Shown: one piece after another, positions 26,534 through 34,458 of the stretch
Layout of the letters: the number at the start of each line of letters is the position of its first letter
How positions within the stretch are numbered: position 1 is the first letter of the stretch
Assembly (NCBI RefSeq): GCF_014203955.1
Contig: NZ_JACHKA010000001.1
Coordinates: 2,883,001-2,947,000 of the forward strand
Direction of reading: 5' to 3'
DNA length: 64,000 nt
Source: Sphingobium lignivorans
Lineage (GTDB): Bacteria > Pseudomonadota > Alphaproteobacteria > Sphingomonadales > Sphingomonadaceae
Position numbers and translations under genes: made by a program
Notes under the pieces: model-generated
Databases searched by the model: none
Told to the model about the DNA's origin: nothing
What the model saw: the letters and a program-made list of their open reading frames with translations, nothing else

Positions 26534-27490
26534 ATGAGCAAGGCCAGCGCGCGTCATGGCGAGGCGGTTCTGGAAGCCGTACGGTCGCCAAGCAGCGCAG
26601 GCGTGTCTGCGATTGCGGCCTCATGGTGCCGGTCTGTTCTGAATCACGGGCTTGATCCCGAGCGGCGTGATCAGCGTGAGCGGATCGCCAGCGGTGCATT
26701 GTCAGCGCTAAGGGCTGAGCATGAGGGCATGCTGGCGGTTGCCGCGCCAGTCCTCGATCATATGTTTCGGTCGGTTGGGCGGTCGGGCTGTGCAGTGATC
26801 CTGAGCGACGCGCGCGGCGTCATCCTGGAGCGCCGTGCGGGCGATGGCGATGCAAAGGGCTTCGCTGCCGCGGGTCTCGTCGAGGGCGCGATGTGGGGCG
26901 AAGCCGAGGAAGGGACCAATGGTATCGGCACCTGCCTCTTCGAAGACAAGCCGGTCATCATCCATCGCAATCAGCATTTCGCCAGCCGTAATGTCGGCAT
27001 CAGTTGCATGGATGCCCCTGTTCACGATCCGCACGGGCGGCTTGTGGGCGCGCTCGATGTGTCGACCTGTCGTGATGACCATGGCCCGGCAATGGCCGAG
27101 ATGATTGCTGCGCTGGTCCGTGACGCAGCGCGCAAGATCGAGCGTGATTATTTCTGCCGCCATTTCGAAGGGAACCGCATCATATTCCTGTCCGACGATA
27201 CCGTCGCAGGCACCGCGCTGCTGGCCGTCGATCGCGACGACCTGGTGATCGGTGCCAGCCGGGCGGCCCGACTGCGGCTGGGGCTGAACGACGCCGCTCT
27301 GGCTGCGCCGCGCGTGCTTGCTCAGCTGCTTGGAGAAGGCGCCCCGCCCTCATTCGAGGATGCCGACCGGGCGGTGCTTCGCCAGGCATTGGCGCAAGCC
27401 GATGGTAATGCCAGCAAAGCCGCACGCTTGCTCGGCATCGGCCGGGCAACCCTGTATCGGCGGATGGCACGGGCCGGGCTGACGCATTGA
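26534..27490 (+). CDS. AcoR-like GAF-HTH transcriptional activator without AAA+ domain
   Basis: The 318-residue protein has the N-terminal AcoR region (IAASWCRSVLNHGLDPERRD), a GAF sensor domain (MWGEAEEGTNGIGTCLFEDK, ISCMDAPVHDPHGRLVGALD) and a C-terminal Fis-type HTH (RQALAQADGNASKAARLLGI, GRATLYRRMAR). Full AcoR proteins are about 600-650 residues and contain a sigma-54 AAA+ module between GAF and HTH; here it is absent, so sigma-54 activation is not expected. ATG 26534 follows GGAGGGC. It stands directly before an acetaldehyde dehydrogenase, alcohol dehydrogenase and DUF779 set on the same strand and most likely activates it in response to an alcohol or aldehyde. Confidence 0.88.
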   Translation: MSKASARHGEAVLEAVRSPSSAGVSAIAASWCRSVLNHGLDPERRDQRERIASGALSALRAEHEGMLAVAAPVLDHMFRSVGRSGCAVILSDARGVILERRAGDGDAKGFAAAGLVEGAMWGEAEEGTNGIGTCLFEDKPVIIHRNQHFASRNVGISCMDAPVHDPHGRLVGALDVSTCRDDHGPAMAEMIAALVRDAARKIERDYFCRHFEGNRIIFLSDDTVAGTALLAVDRDDLVIGASRAARLRLGLNDAALAAPRVLAQLLGEGAPPSFEDADRAVLRQALAQADGNASKAARLLGIGRATLYRRMARAGLTH

Positions 27491-27507
27491 CAGATTGTTG
27501 GCTTGAC

Positions 27508-27527
27508 CTGTCTCGCTAGCGAGACAG
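27508..27527. promoter_or_regulatory. 20-bp perfect palindrome, likely activator site
   Basis: CTGTCTCGCTAGCGAGACAG is a perfect palindrome with no loop, lying 18 bp after the AcoR-like stop and 113 bp before the aldehyde dehydrogenase start. The absent loop and absent T-run argue against a terminator; the TGTC...GACA outer arms fit a Fis-type HTH dimer site. I infer that it is the activator site for the downstream operon. Confidence 0.6.
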
Positions 27528-27640
27528 AAGCCGCTCGCCTCAGGCCCCACCCCTCTTTCCTGTCGCTGGGGCGCTCCTAGCTTTGCTGACAGACGCCCTC
27601 CCAACGGCGCCTTACCAGCAAAGGAAGAGGATCAGGCACA

Positions 27641-29167
27641 ATGGCCTCCATCGTTCAGGATCGACCAATCACGAGACTCAAGTCGCCATTCGCGGCGCGC
27701 TATGACAATTTCATCGGCGGTCAATGGGTCGCTCCCAAAGCGGGGCGCTATTTCGAGAATGTCTCGCCGGTCACCGGCAACCCGGTGGGCGAAATCGCCC
27801 GATCGCAAGCCGAAGATATCGCTGCCGCGCTCGATGCCGCGCATGCCGCCAAAGATGCATGGGGCCAGACCTCCGTCACGGAACGCGCGCTGATCCTCAA
27901 CCGCATCGCGGACCGGATGGAGGCCAATCTCGAAAAGCTCGCCACGGCCGAGACATGGGACAATGGCAAGCCGATCCGCGAGACCATGGCCGCCGATCTC
28001 CCGCTCGCCATCGATCATTTCCGCTATTTCGCCGGCGCCATCCGCGCACAGGAGGGTTCCCTTGGCGAGATCGATCATGACATGGTCGCTTATCATTTCC
28101 ATGAGCCGCTGGGCGTGGTCGGCCAGATCATTCCGTGGAATTTCCCATTGCTGATGGCCGCCTGGAAAATGGCGCCCGCGCTCGCCGCAGGCAATTGCAT
28201 CGTGCTGAAGCCGGCCGAACAGACCCCGGCCTCCATCATGGTGTGGATCGATCTGGTAGGCGACCTGCTGCCGCCCGGCGTGCTCAACATCGTCAACGGC
28301 TTCGGGCTTGAAGCGGGCAAGCCGCTGGCCACCTCACCGCGGATTTCAAAGATCGCGTTCACCGGCGAGACAACGACCGGCCGCCTCATCATGCAGTATG
28401 CCAGCGAGAACCTCATCCCGGTGACGCTGGAACTGGGCGGCAAGTCGCCCAACATCTTCTTCGAGGATGTCGTGCGCGAGGATGATGACTATCTCGACAA
28501 GGCAATCGAGGGCTTCGTCATGTTCGCGCTCAATCAGGGCGAGGTGTGCACCTGCCCCAGCCGCGCGCTGATCCATGAAAAGATCTACGACCGCTTCATG
28601 GAAAAAGCCCTGAAAAGGGTGGCCGCCATCGTGCAGGGTAGCCCGCTCGATCCGGCCACGATGATTGGGGCGCAGGCATCATCGGAACAACGCGAGAAGA
28701 TCCTCTCCTATATCGATATCGGCAAGCAGGAAGGCGCCGAACTGCTGATCGGCGGCGGGGCGGCGGATCTGGGCGGCGAGCTGTCGGGCGGCTACTATGT
28801 CCAGCCGACGGTCTTCAGAGGCCACAACAAGATGCGGATCTTCCAGGAGGAGATCTTCGGCCCGGTCCTGTCGGTCACCACTTTCAAGGATGAGGCCCAA
28901 GCGCTGGAGATCGCCAACGACACGCTTTACGGCCTTGGCGCCGGCGTGTGGAGCCGCGAAGCCAACACCTGCTATCGCTTCGGCCGCGCCATACAGGCCG
29001 GGCGCGTCTGGACCAACTGCTACCATGCCTATCCCGCTCATGCGGCCTTCGGTGGCTACAAGCAGTCCGGCATCGGACGCGAGAATCACAAGATGATGCT
29101 CGATCACTATCAGCAGACCAAGAATATGCTGGTCAGCTACAGCCCCAGGAAGCTCGGCTTCTTCTGA
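27641..29167 (+). CDS. NAD-dependent acetaldehyde dehydrogenase (ExaC/AldB type)
   Basis: The 508-residue aldehyde dehydrogenase oxidises short aldehydes to acids with NAD. Catalytic Cys is in [16 protein letters not shown] and general-base Glu in [14 protein letters not shown]. Cofactor landmarks are [14 protein letters not shown] and KPAEQTPAS. The ending [20 protein letters not shown] with KNMLVSYSP is typical of the ExaC/AldB acetaldehyde group. A strong ribosome site (AGGAAGAGGA) precedes ATG 27641. It is followed by an alcohol dehydrogenase and DUF779, a combination found repeatedly in ethanol or butanol oxidation clusters, so the unit probably oxidises a short alcohol through its aldehyde to the acid. 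Confidence 0.94.
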   Translation: MASIVQDRPITRLKSPFAARYDNFIGGQWVAPKAGRYFENVSPVTGNPVGEIARSQAEDIAAALDAAHAAKDAWGQTSVTERALILNRIADRMEANLEKLATAETWDNGKPIRETMAADLPLAIDHFRYFAGAIRAQEGSLGEIDHDMVAYHFHEPLGVVGQIIPWNFPLLMAAWKMAPALAAGNCIVLKPAEQTPASIMVWIDLVGDLLPPGVLNIVNGFGLEAGKPLATSPRISKIAFTGETTTGRLIMQYASENLIPVTLELGGKSPNIFFEDVVREDDDYLDKAIEGFVMFALNQGEVCTCPSRALIHEKIYDRFMEKALKRVAAIVQGSPLDPATMIGAQASSEQREKILSYIDIGKQEGAELLIGGGAADLGGELSGGYYVQPTVFRGHNKMRIFQEEIFGPVLSVTTFKDEAQALEIANDTLYGLGAGVWSREANTCYRFGRAIQAGRVWTNCYHAYPAHAAFGGYKQSGIGRENHKMMLDHYQQTKNMLVSYSPRKLGFF

Positions 29168-29177
29168 ACGCCCCCCT

Positions 29178-29208
29178 GCCCGCGCGCCCCTCCTCTTCCG
29201 GCGCGCGG
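29178..29208. other. intercistronic hairpin
   Basis: CCCGCGCGCC (29178-29187) and GGCGCGCGGG (29199-29208) form a perfect 10-bp stem with an 11-nt loop, 10 nt after the aldehyde dehydrogenase stop. No T-run follows, so it may be an mRNA-stabilising or partial attenuation structure between the dehydrogenase genes rather than a terminator. Confidence 0.5.
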
Positions 29209-29233
29209 GCCCCTCGATCTTAGGAGAAAAGCA

Positions 29234-30265
29234 ATGGCCAAGACCATGAAAGCAGCGGTCGTCCGTGAATTCGGCAAGCCTCTCATCATCGACGAAGTGC
29301 CGATCCCGCAAGTCGGCCCCGGCCAGATCCAGGTCGCAATCCAGGCCTCGGGCGTGTGCCACACCGATCTCCATGCCGCCGAGGGCGACTGGCCGGTCAA
29401 GCCCAATCCGCCCTTCATCCCCGGACATGAGGGCGTGGGCTTCGTTTCCGCTGTAGGTGCGGGCGTCAAGCATGTGAAGGAAGGCGACCGGGTCGGCGTG
29501 CCCTGGCTTTACTCCGCTTGCGGTCACTGTGTGCATTGCCTGGGCGGCTGGGAGACGCTGTGCGAGGCGCAGCAGAACACCGGCTATTCGGTCAATGGCG
29601 GTTTTGCAGACTATGTGATCGCCGATCCCAATTATGTCGGTCACCTCCCCGCCAATCTGAGCTTCAACGAGCTGGCTCCGGTGCTCTGTGCCGGTGTGAC
29701 GGTCTATAAGGGCCTCAAGATGACGGACACCAAGCCGGGCGATTATGTCGCCATTTCCGGCATTGGTGGCCTCGGCCATATGGCGGTGCAATATGCCAAG
29801 GCGATGGGCCTGAACGTCGCCGCCATCGACATTGACGACCGCAAGCTCGCACTGGCCCGCAAGCTGGGCGCGGACCTGACGGTCCACGCCCGCCATGAAG
29901 ACCCTGCCACCATCATCAAGAAGGCCACCGGAGGCGGCGTGAACGGTGTGCTGGTCACGGCGGTCAGTCCCAAGGCGTTCGAGCAGGCGGTCGGCGTCGT
30001 CGCGCGTGGCGGCACGGTGGCCCTCAATGGGCTTCCGCCGGGCACCTTCCCGCTCGACATTTTCGGCATGGTGCTGAACGGCATCACGGTGCGCGGTTCC
30101 ATTGTCGGCACCCGGCTGGACCTGCAGGAAAGCATCGACTTCGCGGCGGAAGGCAAAGTCAAGGCGACCATCGAGACCGCAAAGCTGGAAGACATCAACA
30201 CCGTCTTCGATCGCATGCACAAGGGCCAGATCGACGGGCGAATCGTGCTGGAAATCGCGAGCTGA
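29234..30265 (+). CDS. adhP: zinc-dependent alcohol dehydrogenase (AdhP-like)
   Basis: The 343-residue medium-chain dehydrogenase interconverts primary alcohols and aldehydes with NAD. Catalytic zinc ligands are in [16 protein letters not shown] and [14 protein letters not shown]. The structural-zinc cysteines are in [16 protein letters not shown], and the NAD motif is [17 protein letters not shown]. Length and motifs match AdhP/AdhA ethanol dehydrogenases. GGAG is placed well before ATG 29234. It lies between the aldehyde dehydrogenase and DUF779 genes in one operon, and the AcoR-like activator upstream would sense its substrate or product. Confidence 0.94.
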   Translation: MAKTMKAAVVREFGKPLIIDEVPIPQVGPGQIQVAIQASGVCHTDLHAAEGDWPVKPNPPFIPGHEGVGFVSAVGAGVKHVKEGDRVGVPWLYSACGHCVHCLGGWETLCEAQQNTGYSVNGGFADYVIADPNYVGHLPANLSFNELAPVLCAGVTVYKGLKMTDTKPGDYVAISGIGGLGHMAVQYAKAMGLNVAAIDIDDRKLALARKLGADLTVHARHEDPATIIKKATGGGVNGVLVTAVSPKAFEQAVGVVARGGTVALNGLPPGTFPLDIFGMVLNGITVRGSIVGTRLDLQESIDFAAEGKVKATIETAKLEDINTVFDRMHKGQIDGRIVLEIAS

Positions 30266-30276
30266 GGAGTTCAGCC

Positions 30277-30657
30277 ATGTCCGACGGGTTGAAAAAGGTG
30301 CAGCGCGTCGTCGCCACCCCGGCGGCGCTCGACCTGATCGCCGAAATCCGTGCCGAACACGGCCCCTTGCTGTTCCACCAGTCGGGCGGATGCTGCGACG
30401 GCTCGTCGCCAATGTGCTATCCGGCGGGCGAGTTCCGCATCGGGGACGGAGACATATTGCTTGGCGAAGCCGGAGGTGCACCCGTCTATATTGGCCGTGC
30501 GCAGGGCGCTGCGTGGGCGCACACGCAGTTGATCCTCGATGTCGTGGCCGGGCGGGGCGGCATGTTCAGTCTGGATAACGGACGCGAAAAGCGGTTCCTG
30601 ACGCGCGGTCGGGTATTCGATGACGCGGAACAGGCATGGTTGCGCGACAACCTCTGA
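30277..30657 (+). CDS. DUF779 family protein
   Basis: The 126-residue DUF779 protein begins 11 bp after the alcohol dehydrogenase stop. It carries the family hallmarks: ATPAALDLIAEIRAEHGPLL, the Cys-rich HQSGGCCDGSSPMCYPAGEF and LGEAGGAPVYIGRAQGAAWA. Genes of this family regularly follow acetaldehyde dehydrogenases and are sometimes labelled as such, but no enzymatic role is proven. The conserved CC...C pattern suggests metal or cofactor handling for the dehydrogenases. It is the last gene of the operon before IS debris. Confidence 0.92.
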   Translation: MSDGLKKVQRVVATPAALDLIAEIRAEHGPLLFHQSGGCCDGSSPMCYPAGEFRIGDGDILLGEAGGAPVYIGRAQGAAWAHTQLILDVVAGRGGMFSLDNGREKRFLTRGRVFDDAEQAWLRDNL

Positions 30658-30672
30658 CGTGAGCGGCAACTT

Positions 30673-31118
30673 TCAAAAATCCCAACGCCCCTCGGCCGCC
30701 TGCACCCGGGCGATGTCGATGTGAAAGTAGTCGATCGGATGAGCCCTGAAGCGCTTCTTCCAAGCGTCTGCCGCGCTTTCCAGCGCGGCAGACGACCGAT
30801 GCCGTGGCGTTGCAGGCAGCGATGTAGCGAGAATCGCGTCAGGTGCGGAAGCGATGGTTGCAATGCACAGAGGCAATCCTCCAGGGGCAACAGCGTGCAG
30901 CGGCGGAACGCCACGGCCATCGCCTCTTCCTCGGGCGTGAGGACGGTGAAATGAGTGGCCCTGGCCCTCATCGGCGGTTCGCTGAAATGGGTCCGCTTGC
31001 GCCACTTCTGTACCGTCGTCGAGCTGATCCCATACCGATCGGCCAGTGCTCTCACGCCCTCTTCACTATGCCGTATCGCTCGACGGACTGTCTGTCGTTG
31101 GGGCGCTGCCCATGATGA
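30673..31118 (-). pseudogene. IS481-family transposase relic
   Basis: On the minus strand the N-terminal part of an IS481-type transposase can be followed in pieces. HSEEGVRALADRYGISSTTV, then QKWRKRTHF, then LPHLTRFSLHRCLQRHGI lie in one frame. RAHPIDYFHIDIARVQAAEG lies in another, ending near 30673. A further shift separates the first residues. At least one clear frameshift and loss of the C-terminal catalytic part make it inactive. The rest of the 30658-31151 interval shows no gene. Confidence 0.7.
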
Positions 31119-31151
31119 TCAATCGTACCACCATATTGCGGGAGCAGACGC

Positions 31152-31604
31152 CTAAAGCACTTCGAAAAATCTTATCAGCGCAGAAGCGTCGTTCGGCTCC
31201 TCTATCACGCCGACGAAAAACAGGCCGAGCACCCAATTATGGTCGCTGCGCACATCGACATCCATCCAGCTCGTGACGCGCTGGTACCCATCGAGGCGCG
31301 CGTAGCCGATGTTACGAATATAGAGCCATTCACCTTTCTTGTCGCGCAGGACGATGTGCGTGTTGAGATCGGTTACGCCGTCGGTCCGTTTGAGCGAGTA
31401 GTCGCCTCCGCCGCTCGGATAGACTGCGCCCTCGATCTTGCCCGATATGGCGCCCCCGACGATCTTGCGCATGCGGCGCTCGCCATGCGGGGTCTGCTCA
31501 ATGCGCACGGGCTCGAACTCCAGGCGGACCTCGAAGGCGGGCGCGAAACCGATTTTGGCAATGAACTGTGGCTCACGATCGAGCGCAATGGACAACTCAG
31601 TCAT
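31152..31604 (-). CDS. DUF3237 family protein (second copy)
   Basis: The 150-residue protein is a DUF3237 beta-barrel member, shown by AFEVRLEFEPVRIEQTPHGE, RKIVGGAISGKIEGAVYPSG and GDYSLKRTDGVTDLNTHIVL, with a closing VLGLFFVGVI. Function is not established for the family; members occur beside aromatic and terpenoid catabolic genes. It overlaps the preceding DUF3237 gene by one base (TAATG), so both are made together, perhaps as a heterodimer. The 150-residue copy is the compact form; its partner has an additional N-terminal strand and an insertion. Confidence 0.8.
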   Translation of the reverse strand: MTELSIALDREPQFIAKIGFAPAFEVRLEFEPVRIEQTPHGERRMRKIVGGAISGKIEGAVYPSGGGDYSLKRTDGVTDLNTHIVLRDKKGEWLYIRNIGYARLDGYQRVTSWMDVDVRSDHNWVLGLFFVGVIEEPNDASALIRFFEVL

Positions 31605-32152
31605 TACAACACCTCGTAATAGGTGAAGACGGTCCGATCGGGATCGGTCCTGCGCAGCCCGTGGCCGATGATCAAGCTGTGATTCAGCCAGTCATGCGGG
31701 CTATCCTTAGGCGCATCGAAAAAGGGCGAGGTCCTCATTCTGAGCGGCACGTCCTTGTCTGGTGGCGCGACGAAGTCCTGATTGATCGGCGCGCCAGCTT
31801 CCCGCGGTGGCAGCCCCCGGTCGAGCGCAGTCGCCGGATCCCAGTCGACCCGGCGCATATAGCCGCGATTGTTGATGTAGATCTGGTGCCCATCGTTCGC
31901 CTCGAACATGTAGTGCGCGTCCAGCGGACCACCGCCGCCGCCAAAGTCCGCACCGCCATAAGGCACGACCTTGCCCTGCAGACGCGGCCCCCAGATATCG
32001 CCGCCAATCGTCGGCACGAAGGCACGCCGGAAGGGCGCCTCGATCATGATGCGCTCGCGGAAGAACACGCTGACGGAGAAGGCCCAGCGATAGGAGACGC
32101 CACTCATCGTTTCGATGGGCGAAAGGGGCGGAGATATCTGCGGATCGCTCAT
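31604..32152 (-). CDS. DUF3237 family protein (first copy)
   Basis: The 182-residue protein is a longer DUF3237 member: VSYRWAFSVSVFFRERIMIE, RAFVPTIGGDIWGPRLQGKV and VPYGGADFGGGGGPLDAHYM match the family core, with an inserted DKDVPLRMRTSPFFD and a final NHSLIIGHGLR. It starts at ATG 32152, 115 bp from the divergent MarR gene, which may control it. Its stop overlaps the ATG of the second DUF3237 gene. Although separated from the 33-41 kb operon by the marR gene, its catabolic flavour suggests the same pathway; this is an inference. Confidence 0.78.
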   Translation of the reverse strand: MSDPQISPPLSPIETMSGVSYRWAFSVSVFFRERIMIEAPFRRAFVPTIGGDIWGPRLQGKVVPYGGADFGGGGGPLDAHYMFEANDGHQIYINNRGYMRRVDWDPATALDRGLPPREAGAPINQDFVAPPDKDVPLRMRTSPFFDAPKDSPHDWLNHSLIIGHGLRRTDPDRTVFTYYEVL

Positions 32153-32267
32153 GTCATGACCTTCCTCTCGAGGGTTGGAGCGGCACTGTATTGATCCGTT
32201 GCCGGACCGGAAATTTTGCGGGAGGCACCACTGGACATGCGGCGCTCAACCGCTCATTCAGGCGTCC

Positions 32268-32786
32268 ATGAGTGGCGCCAAACCGACCGAAACTCGCGCT
32301 GTTGGAAATAGCCAGCGGCCTGCGCGAGCCAGCCGACTGAGCGCGGTCCATCGTGGCGATGTCACCTTGCCGGCGGAACTCAGCAACGCCGTGGGCTTCC
32401 AGATCAGGCGTGCGACGGGCGTTGCCGATGCGCTGTTCGCCGAGACATTTGGCGACATGGAAATCAACGCGGCACAATATGCCATTCTGATGGTCGTTCG
32501 CCACAATCCGGGTTGTCCGACTTCGGCGGCAGGAAGCATGGTCGGCATTGCCCCCAATAATTTCGTTCCCCTGCTCGATAGCCTGACGGCGCGGGGCTAT
32601 ATCCGCCGGACTCTGAGCACCAAGGACCGCCGCGTCCGGCACCTGCGGCTCACCCCGCGCGGCGAGGAGTTCTGCGAGGCGCTGGTGGCGCGGCACGAGG
32701 CGATCCAGGCCAGGATCGAAGAGCGCATGGGGCATGGGTCTGTCGCCGAGTTTCTGAGGTTGCTGAAGCTCTATTGCGGCGCCTGA
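32268..32786 (+). CDS. MarR-family transcriptional regulator
   Basis: The 172-residue product has a MarR winged HTH: EINAAQYAILMVVRHNPGCP, TSAAGSMVGIAPNNFVPLLD, then SLTARGYIRRTLSTKDRRVR with the DRR wing, and RHLRLTPRGEEFCEALVARH. About 40 N-terminal residues precede the core. ATG 32268 is chosen; a longer frame begins at 32175. The gene is alone on the plus strand within a minus-strand catabolic block, its last 16 bp overlap the 3' end of the alpha/beta hydrolase gene, and it is divergent from the DUF3237 pair. It is the best local candidate regulator of the block. Confidence 0.88.
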   Translation: MSGAKPTETRAVGNSQRPARASRLSAVHRGDVTLPAELSNAVGFQIRRATGVADALFAETFGDMEINAAQYAILMVVRHNPGCPTSAAGSMVGIAPNNFVPLLDSLTARGYIRRTLSTKDRRVRHLRLTPRGEEFCEALVARHEAIQARIEERMGHGSVAEFLRLLKLYCGA

Positions 32787-33574
32787 TCGGCGGCCAGGCC
32801 ATCGCCCAGATGTTCGATCATCGCGGCATTGAAGGCCTGCGGATTTTCGACATTGCTGAGATGCGCCGCGTTCGGCAGGACGACGCTGCGGCCGTTCCGC
32901 ACGCTCTGCGTGATGAGTGGCAGCGCGGCGCCGCGCGGGCCGTCTTCCGCTCCGCCGATGACGAGGGTCGGCGCGGAAATCGATGGCAGAGCGTCACGCA
33001 GATCGACATCGCGCAGGGCGCTTGCGTTGCCCGCATAACCCGCGACCGGCATCCCGGCCATGGCCGCCACGAGCCTCTCCACGGCATCTTTCCGTCCGGC
33101 GCGAAAGCCCTCGCTCAACCAGCTCTCGATGGTCGTGCGGGCGATGTCCGCCATACCTTCGGCGCGCGCCCGCGCGGCGAGATCGTCCCACATCTGCTTG
33201 TTCGGGATGAAGGGCGTCGTATTGGCGAGCACCAGACGGCCAATGCGCTCGGGATGATGCGCAGCCAGCCACATGCCCGTCATGCCGCCCTGCGAAACGC
33301 CGATGAAATCGGCGCGCGCGATGCCGAGGGCGTCCATGATCGCGAGGACGTCGCTCCCGAGGAGCGCGACGGAATAGTCGCCCTCCGGAGCCTCGCTCGC
33401 CCCCTGCCCGCGTGTATCGAAGCGCACGACGCGCCGCCCGGCGAGCGCGGGCATCTGGGCATCAAAGCAGGCAATATCGCCGCCGATATGGTGGGACAGT
33501 ATGACGGGGACGCCATCCGGCGGACCTTCGACGAGAACATTGAGGCGGCAATCGCCACTGGCGATGAAGGGCAT
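32771..33574 (-). CDS. alpha/beta hydrolase (PcaD-like)
   Basis: The 267-residue enzyme resembles 3-oxoadipate enol-lactonase and similar esterases. It has the oxyanion-region sequence VILSHHIGGDIACFDAQMPA, RFDTRGQGASEAPEGDYSVA, the nucleophile elbow FIGVSQGGMTGMWLAAHHPE, an acid near VIGGAEDGPRGA and the catalytic His in LPNAAHLSNVENP. ATG 33574 is used. It is the last gene of the operon that begins with the TBDR at 41646, 14 bp after the NTF2-like gene. It probably hydrolyses an ester or lactone produced by the upstream oxygenase step. Confidence 0.9.
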   Translation of the reverse strand: MPFIASGDCRLNVLVEGPPDGVPVILSHHIGGDIACFDAQMPALAGRRVVRFDTRGQGASEAPEGDYSVALLGSDVLAIMDALGIARADFIGVSQGGMTGMWLAAHHPERIGRLVLANTTPFIPNKQMWDDLAARARAEGMADIARTTIESWLSEGFRAGRKDAVERLVAAMAGMPVAGYAGNASALRDVDLRDALPSISAPTLVIGGAEDGPRGAALPLITQSVRNGRSVVLPNAAHLSNVENPQAFNAAMIEHLGDGLAADQAPQ

Positions 33575-33588
33575 TGATCGGCTCCAGC

Positions 33589-34458
33589 TCAAAGGGTGGT
33601 CGAGCCCCAGCGGGCCGCGGGTGCCCATGGGGTTTCCATATAATAGGGAACGGCGATGAAGGTCGCCTCGACCGCCGTGATCCGGCCGGCCTTGATCTTG
33701 AACAGCTCCAGCAGGTGCCAGCTATGCGGCTCGCGGAAGATCGACTTCATCGCCGTCCCGTCGGTCAGCACATAATCGTCGAGAATGCCCTTATGGTCGA
33801 TGAACCCCCGTGCCATCACGAGGCCCCTTGCCTCATCGACCACGACAAAGTCCCGGTCGCGCACACGCTCGTTGAAGCGATAGCGGCCTAGCCGGAACAG
33901 CTTCTCGACATCGGCATAGGCCTTGCCATTCTCGTAGCGCACGCAGTCCTCGGTGAAGGCGGTGTTGCGGATCGCGCCGTCATTCTGCTCCAGCGTCTCG
34001 AAATAGCCGTTCGCGATGCCGATCAGCGCGGAGCGGTCCATCCGCTCATGGTCGGCGACCGGCTGCGCGAGATCGAGATCATGCCGGAACTCGTCGACCG
34101 GCCCGATGGGCGTGGGAGGACCCGACAGGTTGCGCGGGGTGCTGAAGACATGCTCGGCCTCGATAATTTCGTCTCCTTCGAGGCGCAGGCGAATGGCGAG
34201 ATATCCGGCAACATCGAGCGTGCGGATCGCCGTGAAGATGCCGATGCTGCGCTGCACCGTGTCGACCAGCGTCAGCGCCGGCCCCAGTTCCTCGGAGATG
34301 CTGTCCCAGGTTCCATCGGGAAACGGCAAGGCAACGCTGTTTTCGCTGAAGCGGATCGTCGCGGCGATCGGCGCCCGCGAAGGGTCTCGCGCGGCATAGG
34401 CCGCTCGATAGGCGTCGGCGATGCGATGAAGCCTGCCTTCCTCGGCCAGATCGGTCAT
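33589..34458 (-). CDS. double NTF2/SnoaL-like protein
   Basis: The 289-residue protein appears to hold two NTF2-like cone folds. The first covers about residues 8-115 (LHRIADAYRAAYAARDPSRA, GYLAIRLRLEGDEIIEAEHV). The second covers about residues 145-280 (ALIGIANGYFETLEQNDGAI, LLELFKIKAGRITAVEATFI). Such folds serve as small isomerases, dehydratases or hydrolases for terpenoid and aromatic substrates. ATG 34458 overlaps the MFS stop (ATGA). A much longer open frame reaching 35490 is a shadow of the MFS gene. Which reaction it performs cannot be told from sequence. Confidence 0.82.
   Translation of the reverse strand: MTDLAEEGRLHRIADAYRAAYAARDPSRAPIAATIRFSENSVALPFPDGTWDSISEELGPALTLVDTVQRSIGIFTAIRTLDVAGYLAIRLRLEGDEIIEAEHVFSTPRNLSGPPTPIGPVDEFRHDLDLAQPVADHERMDRSALIGIANGYFETLEQNDGAIRNTAFTEDCVRYENGKAYADVEKLFRLGRYRFNERVRDRDFVVVDEARGLVMARGFIDHKGILDDYVLTDGTAMKSIFREPHSWHLLELFKIKAGRITAVEATFIAVPYYMETPWAPAARWGSTTL

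Noticed and set aside
27491..27640. Sigma-54 promoter before the aldehyde dehydrogenase
   Set aside because: No GG-N10-GC element with acceptable flanks was found, and the activator lacks the AAA+ domain.
28679..30481. 600-codon open frame on the minus strand
   Set aside because: It is antisense to the aldehyde and alcohol dehydrogenase genes, whose motifs are unmistakable; the antisense protein has no family resemblance and a skewed composition.
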